A stretch of 64,000 nt of DNA from Methylobacterium sp. W2 (lineage in GTDB: Bacteria > Pseudomonadota > Alphaproteobacteria > Rhizobiales > Beijerinckiaceae). A model generated the notes under the pieces. The model saw only the letters and a list, made by a program, of their open reading frames with translations, did no database searches and had not been told where the DNA came from. The DNA lies in contig NZ_VMOA01000019.1 in assembly GCF_020662345.1 (NCBI RefSeq), positions 1 to 64,000 of the forward strand, given 5' to 3'. The translations under genes were made by a program, and so were the position numbers. Shown piece by piece: positions 46,082 to 54,352 of the stretch (the stretch's first letter is position 1; each line of letters begins with the position of its first letter).

Positions 46082-46978
46082 ATGACGGGATCGAACCACT
46101 CCATCACACACCGGACGATCGGGGTGAACGGCGTCAGCCTGCATGTGGCCTCCGCCGGCAAGGGACCGCCCCTGGTCCTGCTCCATGGCTGGCCGGAATT
46201 CTGGCTCACCTGGGAGCCGGTGATGCAGCGCCTCGCCGACCGGTTCGAGCTGATCGTTCCCGATCTGAGAGGCTTCGGCGACAGCGAGAAGCCGGATGCC
46301 GAACCCTCGGACAAGGCCGGGGCGGAGGTCCACGCGGCGGATGTGGCCGGGCTTCTCGACGCTCTGGGGATCGAGCGCGCCGGGTTCGTCGGCCACGATG
46401 TCGGCGCCTATGTCGGGCAGGCGCTGGGGCGCCGTGTGCCGGAGCGCCTCACGGGCTTGTTCTTCTTCAATTGCCCCTATCCCGGCATCGGCCCGCGCCT
46501 CGCGGCCCCGGAGATGCTCGCCGAGATCTGGTACCAGTCCTTCCACGTCAACCCGTTCGCCGCCGCCACGATCGGCACGTCGCGCGAGGCCTGCCGGCTC
46601 TATATCGGCCACTTCCTGCGCCACTGGGCCGGCGGAAACCCGGCCGCGTTCGATGACGTGCTGGAGGCGTTCGTCGATAACTTCATGGCCCCCGGCAACC
46701 TGCAGGGCGGCTTCAACTGGTACGTCAGCGCACAGGAGGGGCGGCTCGCCATGATCCGCGGCGAAGCGCCGTCGCTGCCGCCGATCACCGTACCGACCTG
46801 CATCCGCTGGGGTACGCGCGACCCGCTCTTCCCTTATGCCTGGACGGATCGTCTCGGCGAAACCTTCTCGGATCTCGACCTCGCCCCGTTCGAGGGCGTC
46901 GGCCATTTCCCGCACCGGGAGGCGCCGGATGCGGCGGCAGCGGAGATCGCGCGGTTTTTCGGGCGGTTAGTGGGGTAA
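46082..46978 (+). CDS. Alpha/beta hydrolase (epoxide hydrolase / haloacetate dehalogenase-like)
   Basis: 298 residues with the alpha/beta hydrolase fold. Seen: oxyanion-hole HGWPEFWLTWEP (about 36-47), VPDLRGFGDSEKP, nucleophile elbow GHDVGAYVGQ with Asp as nucleophile (about 102), as in epoxide hydrolases and haloacetate dehalogenases rather than Ser esterases, and the catalytic His in VGHFPHREAP. A cap region lies between about 130 and 210. Substrate not determinable. ATG at 46082 follows GCGGGAGCG. Last plus-strand gene before the repeat-rich gap. Confidence 0.87.
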   Translation: MTGSNHSITHRTIGVNGVSLHVASAGKGPPLVLLHGWPEFWLTWEPVMQRLADRFELIVPDLRGFGDSEKPDAEPSDKAGAEVHAADVAGLLDALGIERAGFVGHDVGAYVGQALGRRVPERLTGLFFFNCPYPGIGPRLAAPEMLAEIWYQSFHVNPFAAATIGTSREACRLYIGHFLRHWAGGNPAAFDDVLEAFVDNFMAPGNLQGGFNWYVSAQEGRLAMIRGEAPSLPPITVPTCIRWGTRDPLFPYAWTDRLGETFSDLDLAPFEGVGHFPHREAPDAAAAEIARFFGRLVG

Positions 46979-47353
46979 AGTTCGCAAACGGTTCACGACG
47001 CGGCCCTCCTCCCCTGTGGGGAGGAGTTGGAGGTGGGGGTGGTTGGGTGCCCCCTCAGGGTGCGAAGGCCAGTGGCCCCCCACTCTTAACTTCCGCCGTG
47101 AGGGCTACGATATCCACACATCCCGCGGGCACCACGGGTCCCCTCTCCTGAAAGGAGAGGGACAGGGTGAGGTGTGTGAGTTTTCCGGAGATGGACCACA
47201 CCTCACCCCAGCCCTCTCCTTCCAGGAGAGGGAGCGCGTCGCTCCTTTCGTCCAACCTTAGTGGAGGTAACAGCCGTCGAGCGGATGGGTGAATCCGGTA
47301 GGCCCACAAGGGGATGAGGGACGCGTCCTGCGGCTGAAAAAACCGTCCGGCGG
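46979..47353. other. 375-base gene-free region with a compound repeat
   Basis: Between the convergent hydrolase and the vWA gene. It carries a CCTCCTCCCC-TGT-GGGGAGGAG palindrome (about 47004-47027), the family II core at 47141-47232, and tails alignable with 33950-34240, in the same order. No ORF with coding character. The hairpins may serve as the convergent terminator. Confidence 0.6.
47141..47232. repeat. Family II palindromic repeat, solo copy 2
   Basis: 92-base core with CCCTCTCCTGAAAGGAGAGGG at the left end and CCCTCTCCTTCCAGGAGAGGG at the right end; same length as copy 1 at 34055-34146 and about 85-90 percent alike by eye. Internal GTGAGGTGTGTGAG / CACACCTCAC arms. Confidence 0.85.
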
Positions 47354-49438
47354 TTACGCCGCCCGCCCGCGCCGACCTTCCACCAGCCACATCGCCAGCA
47401 CCGCTCCGGCCAGCGCCACCAACGCCCACAGGCCCAGCGCCAGGGGATAGACCTCGACGCCGCGAATGACGGCGCTGTCGCTCGGACGGAAGCCGATCCA
47501 GTCGGCGCCGGCGAGCCGCCCGCTGCGCACGGCCTGCAGGCGCGGCACCACCGTGCCGCCGCCGGCATCCGCGATCCGTCGAATCGAGCCGCCCGTCCCC
47601 TCGGCCATGGCCTTCAGACGTTCGGTATCGCTGAACACGTCGGTGAGTTCGCGCGGGTTCGGCGGCCCGACGCTGACGAAGGCGATGAGCGAGCCGGAGC
47701 GCAAGGTATGCAGCCCGAGCTCCGCCGCTTCGAACGTCGTGCTGAACAGGCCGGGCTCCCCGGCCGTGAGAGTGAGCGTCCGCTCCGGTCCGGTCGGCCC
47801 CTTCACGGTGACGGGGTCGGTGGTCTCGGCCATGGTCTGGCGCTCGACGCGGACCTCGCGGCCATGGCCCGTGGTCTGGGCCCGCAGGGCCTCCTCTTCG
47901 AGGGCCGGCTCCTTCATCAGCCAATGGCCGAGGCGGCGCAGCAGATCGAGATAGGGACCGCCCTCCTGGTAGCCGCGCGCCCAGAGCCAGGCATGGTCGG
48001 ACAGGAGCAGGGCGACACGCCCCTTGTCCTCCCGCGAGAGAGCAAGGAGCGGCAGGGCGTTCGGCCCCTGCAGGATCGGCTGCACCCCCGCCTTGGTCTG
48101 GGCCGAGACGATGCGCAGCCAGTCACCCCAGGCGGGGGGCGATGCCTCCGATCCCGGGAGGGCACGGGTGACCGGGTGGCGGGTGCCGGTGCCCGTCAGC
48201 GTCGCCTTGTAGGGCTGCTCGACCACACGGCCGTTGGGTTCGCCCGGCAGGATCTGGGAGAGCCGGGTGCGCGCGAGGCTGGCGGACGAGGCGAATTCCG
48301 GCCCCGCCGCGATGAGGAGCGCGCCGCCGTCGCGGACATAGCGAACGATGTTGTCGAAATAGGCCGAGGGCAGCACGCTCTGGTTGGCGTAGCGATCGAA
48401 GATGATGAGGTCGAAATCTTTGATCTTCTGGACGAACAGCTCGCGCGTCGGGAAGGCGATGAGCGAAAGTTCGGAGATCGGCGTGCCGTCCTGCTTCTCC
48501 GGAGGCCGAAGGATGGTGAAATGGACGAGATCGACGTTGGCGTCCGACTTCAGCAGGTTGCGCCAGGTGCGCTCGCCCTGGTGCGGCTCGCCGGAGACGA
48601 GGAGCACGCGCAGCTTCTCGCGGATGCCCTCGATGGGCAGCACGGCGCGGTTGTTGATCGTGGTCAATTCGCCGGGCAGCGGCTCGACCTCGATCTCCAC
48701 GACGTTGGGACCGCCATGCTCGATCTTGGTGGTGAGCGAGAACGGCTGGCCGGTGGGGAAGGTGCGGCGCCCGATCTCCTCGCCGTCGCGGCGCACGGTG
48801 ACGGTGGCGCTGCCGGTGCCGCCCCGCTCCATCACCTCGGCGCGGATGGTGAGATCGCGGCCGACGATGCCGAAGCGTGGCGCCTCGATCAGCTTGATCT
48901 GCCGGTCGCGCTCGTCGGGATGGCCGGTGACGAGGACATGGAGCGGCGCCTTGATGCCGAGCGCCGCGACGGAGGCCGGGATGTCGTGGACCACGCCGTC
49001 CGTCAGCATCACCACACCGGCGAGGCGGTCCGGCGGGACGTCGGCGAGGCCCTGGGACAGCGCCGTGAACAGCTTGGTGCCGTCATCGCCGTCCTTGGCG
49101 TCGGGCACGTCGATGAAGCGCGGCTCGATGTTGGTGAGCGCCCCGAAGCGCCGCTGCAATTCGGCCCGGACCGTGTCGGTCACGGCCGGGCGGTCGCCGA
49201 GGGATTGCGACCCCGACCGGTCGACGACGACGGCCGCGATGTCCTTCACCGGCTCGCGGTCCTCGCGCACCAGGGACGGGTTGGCGATGGCCAGCAGCAC
49301 CAGCCCGAGGGCCAGCGCCCGCAGGATCGCCGTGCGCCCCCGCGCCACGAAGGCGAGAACGACGAAGACCGCCACCAGCACACCGAAGCCCGCGATGACT
49401 GGCCACGGGATGAGCGGCGTGAAGCTGAGGCTCAGCAT
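47354..49438 (-). CDS. Membrane protein with vWA-like domain, part of the MoxR operon
   Basis: 694 residues. Two N-terminal TM helices (about 12-52), a von Willebrand factor A-like domain with VVVDRSGSQSLG (metal site D-x-S-x-S) and MLTDGVVHDIP, immunoglobulin-like strands, then a glutamine-amidotransferase-like fold (RVLLVSGEPHQGERTWRNLL, LIIFDRYANQS), and a last TM helix (about 665-685). It fits the long membrane partner found at the end of MoxR-DUF58-BatA operons of alphaproteobacteria; function unknown, probably cell-envelope assembly or metal/chaperone-like. Unlike the other members it is separated from the operon by the 1.16-kb repeat region. Confidence 0.8.
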   Translation of the reverse strand: MLSLSFTPLIPWPVIAGFGVLVAVFVVLAFVARGRTAILRALALGLVLLAIANPSLVREDREPVKDIAAVVVDRSGSQSLGDRPAVTDTVRAELQRRFGALTNIEPRFIDVPDAKDGDDGTKLFTALSQGLADVPPDRLAGVVMLTDGVVHDIPASVAALGIKAPLHVLVTGHPDERDRQIKLIEAPRFGIVGRDLTIRAEVMERGGTGSATVTVRRDGEEIGRRTFPTGQPFSLTTKIEHGGPNVVEIEVEPLPGELTTINNRAVLPIEGIREKLRVLLVSGEPHQGERTWRNLLKSDANVDLVHFTILRPPEKQDGTPISELSLIAFPTRELFVQKIKDFDLIIFDRYANQSVLPSAYFDNIVRYVRDGGALLIAAGPEFASSASLARTRLSQILPGEPNGRVVEQPYKATLTGTGTRHPVTRALPGSEASPPAWGDWLRIVSAQTKAGVQPILQGPNALPLLALSREDKGRVALLLSDHAWLWARGYQEGGPYLDLLRRLGHWLMKEPALEEEALRAQTTGHGREVRVERQTMAETTDPVTVKGPTGPERTLTLTAGEPGLFSTTFEAAELGLHTLRSGSLIAFVSVGPPNPRELTDVFSDTERLKAMAEGTGGSIRRIADAGGGTVVPRLQAVRSGRLAGADWIGFRPSDSAVIRGVEVYPLALGLWALVALAGAVLAMWLVEGRRGRAA

Positions 49439-49487
49439 GGGCTAGCGGCCTCCAGGTTTTGAATTCTAGTGCTCTCCCGCCAGACCA

Positions 49488-49600
49488 CCTCATCCTGAGG
49501 TGCCCGCATGGCGGGCCTCGAAGGAGCCTTCCAGCACGCGCCGAGCGGACGGGAAGTCTCCTTCGAGGCCTCCGCTGCGCTCCGGCGCCTCAGGATGAGG
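49488..49600. repeat. Interspersed palindromic repeat, family I, copy C
   Basis: CCTCATCCTGAGGTGCC at the left end, GGCGCCTCAGGATGAGG at the right end, with inner arms CCTCGAAGGAG and CTCCTTCGAGG. 113 bases, the same size as copy B (112). It shares the flank CCAGACCACC with copy A. Confidence 0.85.
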
Positions 49601-49625
49601 TCGGAGGGAAGGATATCACTCATGG

Positions 49626-49714
49626 TCGCTTGGAAAGGGCGGGTCGGGGTGAGGTGTGGTCCATCTCCGGAAAGATCGCACACCGCACCCTGTCCCTCTC
49701 CTTCCAGGAGAGGA
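49626..49714. repeat. Decayed family II repeat
   Basis: The right half (CACCCTGTCCCTCTCCTTCCAGGAGAGG read in two blocks) is intact, while the left palindrome has become TTGGAAAGGGCGGG. It directly precedes the tandem array and is probably the older copy from which the array grew. Confidence 0.7.
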
Positions 49715-49722
49715 AACCCGCG

Positions 49723-50514
49723 CTTCCCATGACCTGCCTGAGAACGGGAGCCAGCAGCGGGGGAAGGGATGAGACCGCGAAGTAGATCCGCCGAGGCGTC
49801 GATACGAGGCGCGCCAGGCCCCCTCTCCTGGAAGGAGAGGGTTGGGGTGAGGTGAGAGGTCTCTCCGAAAAGGTCACACACCTCACCCTGTCCCTCTCCT
49901 TCCAGGAGAGGGAACCCGCGCTTCCCACGACCTGCCTGAGAACGGGAGCCAGCAGCGGGGGAAGGGATGAGACCGCGAAGTAGATCCGCCGAGGCGTCGA
50001 TACGAGGCGCGCCAGGCCCCCTCTCCTGGAAGGAGAGGGTTGGGGTGAGGTGAGAGGTCTCTCCGAAAAGGTCACACACCTCACCCTGTCCCTCTCCTTC
50101 CAGGAGAGGGAACCCGCGCTTCCCACGACCTGCCTGAGAACGGGAGCCAGCAGCGGGGGAAGGGATGAGACCGCGAAGTAGATCCGCCGAGGCGTCGATA
50201 CGAGGCGCGCCAGGCCCCCTCTCCTGGAAGGAGAGGGTTGGGGTGAGGTGAGAGGTCTCTCCGAAAAGGTCACACACCTCACCCTGTCCCTCTCCTTCCA
50301 GGAGAGGGAACCCGCGCTTCCCACGACCTGCCTGACAACGGGAGCCAGCAGCGGGCGAAGGGATGAAGCCGCGGAGCAGGTCCGCCGAGACGTCGATACG
50401 AGGCGCGCCAGGCCCCCTCTCCTGGAAGAAGAGGGTTGGGGTGAGGTGAGAGGTCTCTCCGGAAAGGTCACACACCTCACCCTGTCCCTCTCCTTCCAGG
50501 AGAGGGGACCCGCG
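49723..50514. repeat. Tandem array: four 198-bp units, each with a family II core
   Basis: Unit boundaries 49723, 49921, 50119 and 50317. Each unit has about 98 bases of spacer starting CTTCCCACGACCTGCCTGAG, then the 92-base family II core (49821-49912, 50019-50110, 50217-50308, 50415-50506) and 8 bases. Units 2 and 3 appear identical, unit 1 differs from them by one base, and unit 4 has about ten changes, so the array grew recently by unequal exchange or slippage. Confidence 0.93.
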
Positions 50515-50597
50515 CTTCGTGCGGCCGGTGTGAACCCCATCCCACGCAGAGGGGGTAGGGACGAACCCATTGAGCCAACAGCCAGTCTCAAAAATCA

Positions 50598-53423
50598 TCA
50601 CTGTCCCAACCGCTCCAGCAGGGCCGGGACGTGGACCTGATCCGCCTTGTAGTTGCCGGTGAGCGTGTAGATGACGAGGTTGATGCCGCCGCGGAACGAC
50701 ATCTCGCGCTGGCGCTGGTCGCCGCCGACGATGGGGTAGAGCGCCTCGCCGCGCTTGCCCACTGCCCAGGCGGCGGCGAGGTCGTTGCCGGTGATGACGA
50801 TGGGGGAGACGCCGTCGCCGGCCCGGGCGGGACGGCGTTCGGCCCCGTCGCCGGCGGGCGGCAGGGTCTCGACCCAGGTCTGGCCGGTGGCGTAGCGGCC
50901 GGGAAAATTGTCCACGAGGTAGAATGCCTTGGTGAGCACGTGGTCGGCCGGAACGGGCTCCAATTCCGGGACTTCCAGCGTGGAGAGCATCTTGCGCAGA
51001 TATGCCCCCTCCGGCGAGGGCGGGCCGCCCGGCCGCGCGGTGAGCGCGTCGCGGGTGTCGAACAGGACCGTCCCGCCATTGCGCATGAACGCATCGATCC
51101 GGCGGATCGCGGCTTCGCTCGGCTGCGGGCGGCTGGCGACGATGGGCCAGTAGATGATCGGATAGAAGGCGAGCTCGTCCTTGCCCGGATCGATGCCGAT
51201 CGGGTCGCCTGGCTCCAGGGCCGTCCGGCTGGCGAGCATCTGGGTCAGGCCGGTGAGCCCGGCGCGGCTCGCCGTATCCGTCGCCTCGTCGCCAGTGACG
51301 ACGTAGGCGAGGCGGGTGGCGAGGGCCGAGTCGAAGGCGTTCGGCCGCGCGGCCTCCTGCGCATGCGTGCCGCTCGGCGCACCAGCGATGCCGATGGCGG
51401 CGACGATGAGCACCGCCGCCGCGCGTCCGGCGGAGCGGCCGAACAGCCCCCCGCGCGACCGGTTGAAGAAGCCGCCGAGCCAGAGGCCGGCGAGGGTGTC
51501 GAGGATTAGGAGCATCAGCGCCAGGGTAAACAGCGTGGCGCGCAAGTCGAGGGTGTCTCCGCCGGTGAGAGACCCGGTACGGGCATCGGTGAAGGCCGTC
51601 AGGTCGAGGGGTTTCAGGCGGTCGTCGGGCCTGAGCGCGTTCACCGCGACGCCACCGTCCGTGGGGCCGTAGAATCCGGCCGGGTGTTCGAGGCTGGCGC
51701 GCTCGCCGTAATCGTCCGGCACCGCCGTGGCACCGGCAGGCGGGCTGCCCAGCGCCCCGAAACCGTCGAGGGTGAGACGCGGCGCCAGGACGGCCGCGGC
51801 GGGCCGCGTCGACCCCTCCCCTCCGTTCGGCGAAGCACTGCCCGACAGGGCGACGACCCGGCGCAGCATGTCGATGAAGAGGCCGGAGAGCGGCAGGTTC
51901 GACCAGGTCGTATCGGCGGTGACGTGGAACAGGACCACCTGCCCCTTGCCGCGCTTCTCGGCGGTGACGATGGGCGTCCCGTCCTGAAGCGAGGCCCAGG
52001 TCCGGCCCGGCAGGTCGCCATCCGGCTCCGCGAGGATCTGGCGGCGCACCCCGATATCCGCCGGCGGGACCAGTCCGGCAAACGGGCTCTCCGGTGCGAA
52101 GGTGGCGAGCGTCCTGGGGCTGTCCCAGGACAGGGTGCCGCCGAGGGTCCGGCCGCCCCGGCGCAGGCGCACGGGGACCAGGGGGTCGTTGCCGGCCGCC
52201 AGGCGCGGCCCGGCGAAGCGCAGCAGCAGGCCGCCCTCGTCCACGAAACTCGCCACCCGGCGCATGGTCGCCTCGTCGAGGGCGCCCACATCGGCGAGCA
52301 CCAGAACCGAAACCTGATTGTCGAGGAGCTGCCCGACGGATTCGGCGACCCCCTTGGCCCCGCGTGCCTCCTGGACGCCGGCGAAGGGGGTCAGCGCGCG
52401 GGAGAGATAGTAGGTCGGGGCCAGGAGCGGCTGGGCCTGATCGTTGGTACCGCCGAAGACCAGGCCGACCCGGCGGCGCTTGCCTCGTTCGTCCATCAGC
52501 GTGACCGCACCGGCCGAGCGCTCGGCGGCGATCTCGAGACGGCTGATGCCGTTGCGGAGCTCTACGGGGAGCTCGAACGTGACCTCCGTTTCGGTGGCCC
52601 CCTCGGAGAAGCGGAAATCGTGCTCGGCCAGGGGCAGGCCCTTCTGGTCCAGGGCACGGACGAGGCCGGCATTGCGGCCATTGGCCGAGGCGCGCAGGAC
52701 ATGGGCGGTGAGCTTGCCGCCGCTCTCGGCCGCGGCGAGCGCCAGAGCCGAGGGCTGGTCGGCACGCAGGATGGTCAGACGGGCGCCGGCCTTGTTCAGC
52801 ACCTCGGACAGGCCCTTGCCGAACGCGTCGGATGCGGCGCCCGCTACGCCATCGGTGATCCAGACCAGAGCGGCCGTCGGATGGCGGTCGAAGAACGCTC
52901 CGATGGCGGTCAAATGGCCGTCGCGTTGCGGTAGATGGGAGCGCGGCGCAACGGCCCGGAGCCGGTCGAGGGCGGCGGCGGGCGTCTTCGCCTCAACAGC
53001 CGCCGGGGCGTCGGCCAGGGCGATCACCGCCACGGGGCGTCCGTCCCGAGAGGCGGCCTCGATCTCGTCGGTGGCGGCCCGCATCCGCGCGCGCCAATCA
53101 TGCGCGGCGGAAAAGCCGTTATCGATCATGACGATGAGCGGCGTCCGGCCCGAGGTCGCGCCGGTGCCCGACGGGTTCCAGACCGGCCCCGACACCGCAA
53201 GGATCAGGCAGGCCGCGGCGATCATCCGAAGGATCAGCAGCCAGGGCGGGGTCCGCGCCGGCGTCTCGCGCTTGGCCACGAGATCGGCCATGATCCGCAG
53301 GGGCGGGAATTCGATCCGCTGCGGTCGCGGCGGCGTCACCCGCAGCAAATACCACAATGCCGGCAAGGTGATAAGCGCCGCGAGGGCCAGTGGCGCGGCG
53401 AAGGTCAGGGGCAATCCGAACAT
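50598..53423 (-). CDS. BatA-like / DUF4159 membrane protein of the MoxR operon
   Basis: 941 residues. N-terminal BatA/aerotolerance domain: TM helix 5-27, FPPLRIMADLVAKRETPARTPPWLLILR, second TM about 60-80, then a vWA-like domain whose metal site is IDNGFSA instead of D-x-S-x-S, so metal binding is probably lost. A middle amidotransferase-like part (LVLADVGALDEATMRRVASF), TM helices about 630-690, and a C-terminal DUF4159 domain (LAYVVTGDEATD, FMRNGGTVLFDTRD, VLTKAFYLVDNFPG). It follows the DUF58 gene by 10 bases, so the two are cotranscribed. The complex is thought to act in the cell envelope; substrate unknown. Confidence 0.88.
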   Translation of the reverse strand: MFGLPLTFAAPLALAALITLPALWYLLRVTPPRPQRIEFPPLRIMADLVAKRETPARTPPWLLILRMIAAACLILAVSGPVWNPSGTGATSGRTPLIVMIDNGFSAAHDWRARMRAATDEIEAASRDGRPVAVIALADAPAAVEAKTPAAALDRLRAVAPRSHLPQRDGHLTAIGAFFDRHPTAALVWITDGVAGAASDAFGKGLSEVLNKAGARLTILRADQPSALALAAAESGGKLTAHVLRASANGRNAGLVRALDQKGLPLAEHDFRFSEGATETEVTFELPVELRNGISRLEIAAERSAGAVTLMDERGKRRRVGLVFGGTNDQAQPLLAPTYYLSRALTPFAGVQEARGAKGVAESVGQLLDNQVSVLVLADVGALDEATMRRVASFVDEGGLLLRFAGPRLAAGNDPLVPVRLRRGGRTLGGTLSWDSPRTLATFAPESPFAGLVPPADIGVRRQILAEPDGDLPGRTWASLQDGTPIVTAEKRGKGQVVLFHVTADTTWSNLPLSGLFIDMLRRVVALSGSASPNGGEGSTRPAAAVLAPRLTLDGFGALGSPPAGATAVPDDYGERASLEHPAGFYGPTDGGVAVNALRPDDRLKPLDLTAFTDARTGSLTGGDTLDLRATLFTLALMLLILDTLAGLWLGGFFNRSRGGLFGRSAGRAAAVLIVAAIGIAGAPSGTHAQEAARPNAFDSALATRLAYVVTGDEATDTASRAGLTGLTQMLASRTALEPGDPIGIDPGKDELAFYPIIYWPIVASRPQPSEAAIRRIDAFMRNGGTVLFDTRDALTARPGGPPSPEGAYLRKMLSTLEVPELEPVPADHVLTKAFYLVDNFPGRYATGQTWVETLPPAGDGAERRPARAGDGVSPIVITGNDLAAAWAVGKRGEALYPIVGGDQRQREMSFRGGINLVIYTLTGNYKADQVHVPALLERLGQ

Positions 53424-53433
53424 GCGCTGCTCC

Positions 53434-54348
53434 TCACCCCGTCCCGCGCGCGGAGGCGACCAGCGTGAGGAGACGCAGGGCCGCCTCGCTCGCCGGCCGG
53501 TCGGTGCGGTGGATCGTCAGGGTCCAGCCCTGGGCGCGTGCAATCTCGCCGAGGCCATCCCGGTGCGCGGCGATGCGGGTGCGATAGGCCGTGCCCCAGG
53601 CCGCCGCGTCACCGATATCGAGGCTCGACCCGGTCTCGGGGTCGTGCAGCACCGCCTGGCCGGCGAAGGGAAAGGTCTCCTCCACCGGGTCGACCACCAT
53701 GACGAGATGACCGCGCGTACCGGAGCCCGCCAGGGAGCCCACCGCCTCTCTAACCTGTTCAAGCGGCGAGAGAAAATCGCTGACGAGGATCGCCTCGTCG
53801 AAGCGGCCCAGCGTGGCGCGCGGCGGCATGTCCTGCACGAGTCCGGCCTTTTCGGCCACCAAAGCCTGCGCCATCGTCTCGACGATGCGGCGTGAGGCGG
53901 TGGCTCTGGTGAGACCGAGCAGCCCCGCCCGCTCGCCCCCCTCGACCAGGGCATCGGCGACGGCGAGGCCGAGCACGAGGGCGCGCTCGACTTTCGGCCC
54001 CTGCCCGAGGCTCGACGAGAACCCCATCGAGGCGGAACGGTCGATCCAGAACCAGATGTTGTGGGTCGCCTCCCATTCGCGCTCGCGCACGTAGAGCCGG
54101 TCGTCGCGGGCGGAGCGGCGCCAATCCACCCGCGCCGCCGCTTCGCCCGCCACGAAGGGCCGGAACTGCCAGAAGCTCTCCCCCTGCCCCGCCCGGCGTC
54201 GGCCGTGCAGGCCGTGCGCGAGTGTCGAGGATACGCGGCGCGATTCGAGGATCAGACGCGGCATCCGCTCGGCAAGGGAGAGCGCGCCTTCGGTCTCGTG
54301 TCGCCCAGGAGCGCGCTGGGCCGCGTCGAGAACCCGGGTCGCGATCAT
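53434..54348 (-). CDS. DUF58 domain-containing protein
   Basis: 304 residues, soluble, with the DUF58 core (GRRRAGQGESFWQFRPFVAGE, VDWRRSARDDRLYVREREWE) inside a vWA-like fold with WIDRSASMGFSS, a full D-x-S-x-S metal site. The family always sits beside MoxR ATPases and is believed to be the substrate or adaptor of the AAA+ ring. ATG at 54348 is chosen; it lies 4 bases after the moxR stop. Some flanking DUF58 proteins in methylotrophs belong to methanol dehydrogenase maturation, but no mxa genes are in the window. Confidence 0.9.
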   Translation of the reverse strand: MIATRVLDAAQRAPGRHETEGALSLAERMPRLILESRRVSSTLAHGLHGRRRAGQGESFWQFRPFVAGEAAARVDWRRSARDDRLYVREREWEATHNIWFWIDRSASMGFSSSLGQGPKVERALVLGLAVADALVEGGERAGLLGLTRATASRRIVETMAQALVAEKAGLVQDMPPRATLGRFDEAILVSDFLSPLEQVREAVGSLAGSGTRGHLVMVVDPVEETFPFAGQAVLHDPETGSSLDIGDAAAWGTAYRTRIAAHRDGLGEIARAQGWTLTIHRTDRPASEAALRLLTLVASARGTG

Positions 54349-54352
54349 GCGG

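Larger units (their letters stand above)
49439..50597. other. 1.16-kb repeat-filled gap inside the MoxR operon
   Basis: Nothing here is a gene. In order: family I copy C (49488-49600), a decayed family II copy (about 49626-49714), and four tandem 198-bp units (49723-50514). A 389-codon minus-strand frame spans it only because 198 is divisible by three. The region separates two genes that otherwise belong to one operon. Confidence 0.85.

Noticed and set aside
49723..50514. CRISPR array
   Set aside because: The unit is 198 bases with no unique spacers; it is an ordinary tandem duplication.
49432..50601. 389-codon minus-strand open frame with a 66-residue repeated peptide
   Set aside because: It exists only because the 198-bp repeat is a multiple of three; it consists of intergenic palindromes, has no ribosome site or homology, and overlaps the repeat families exactly.
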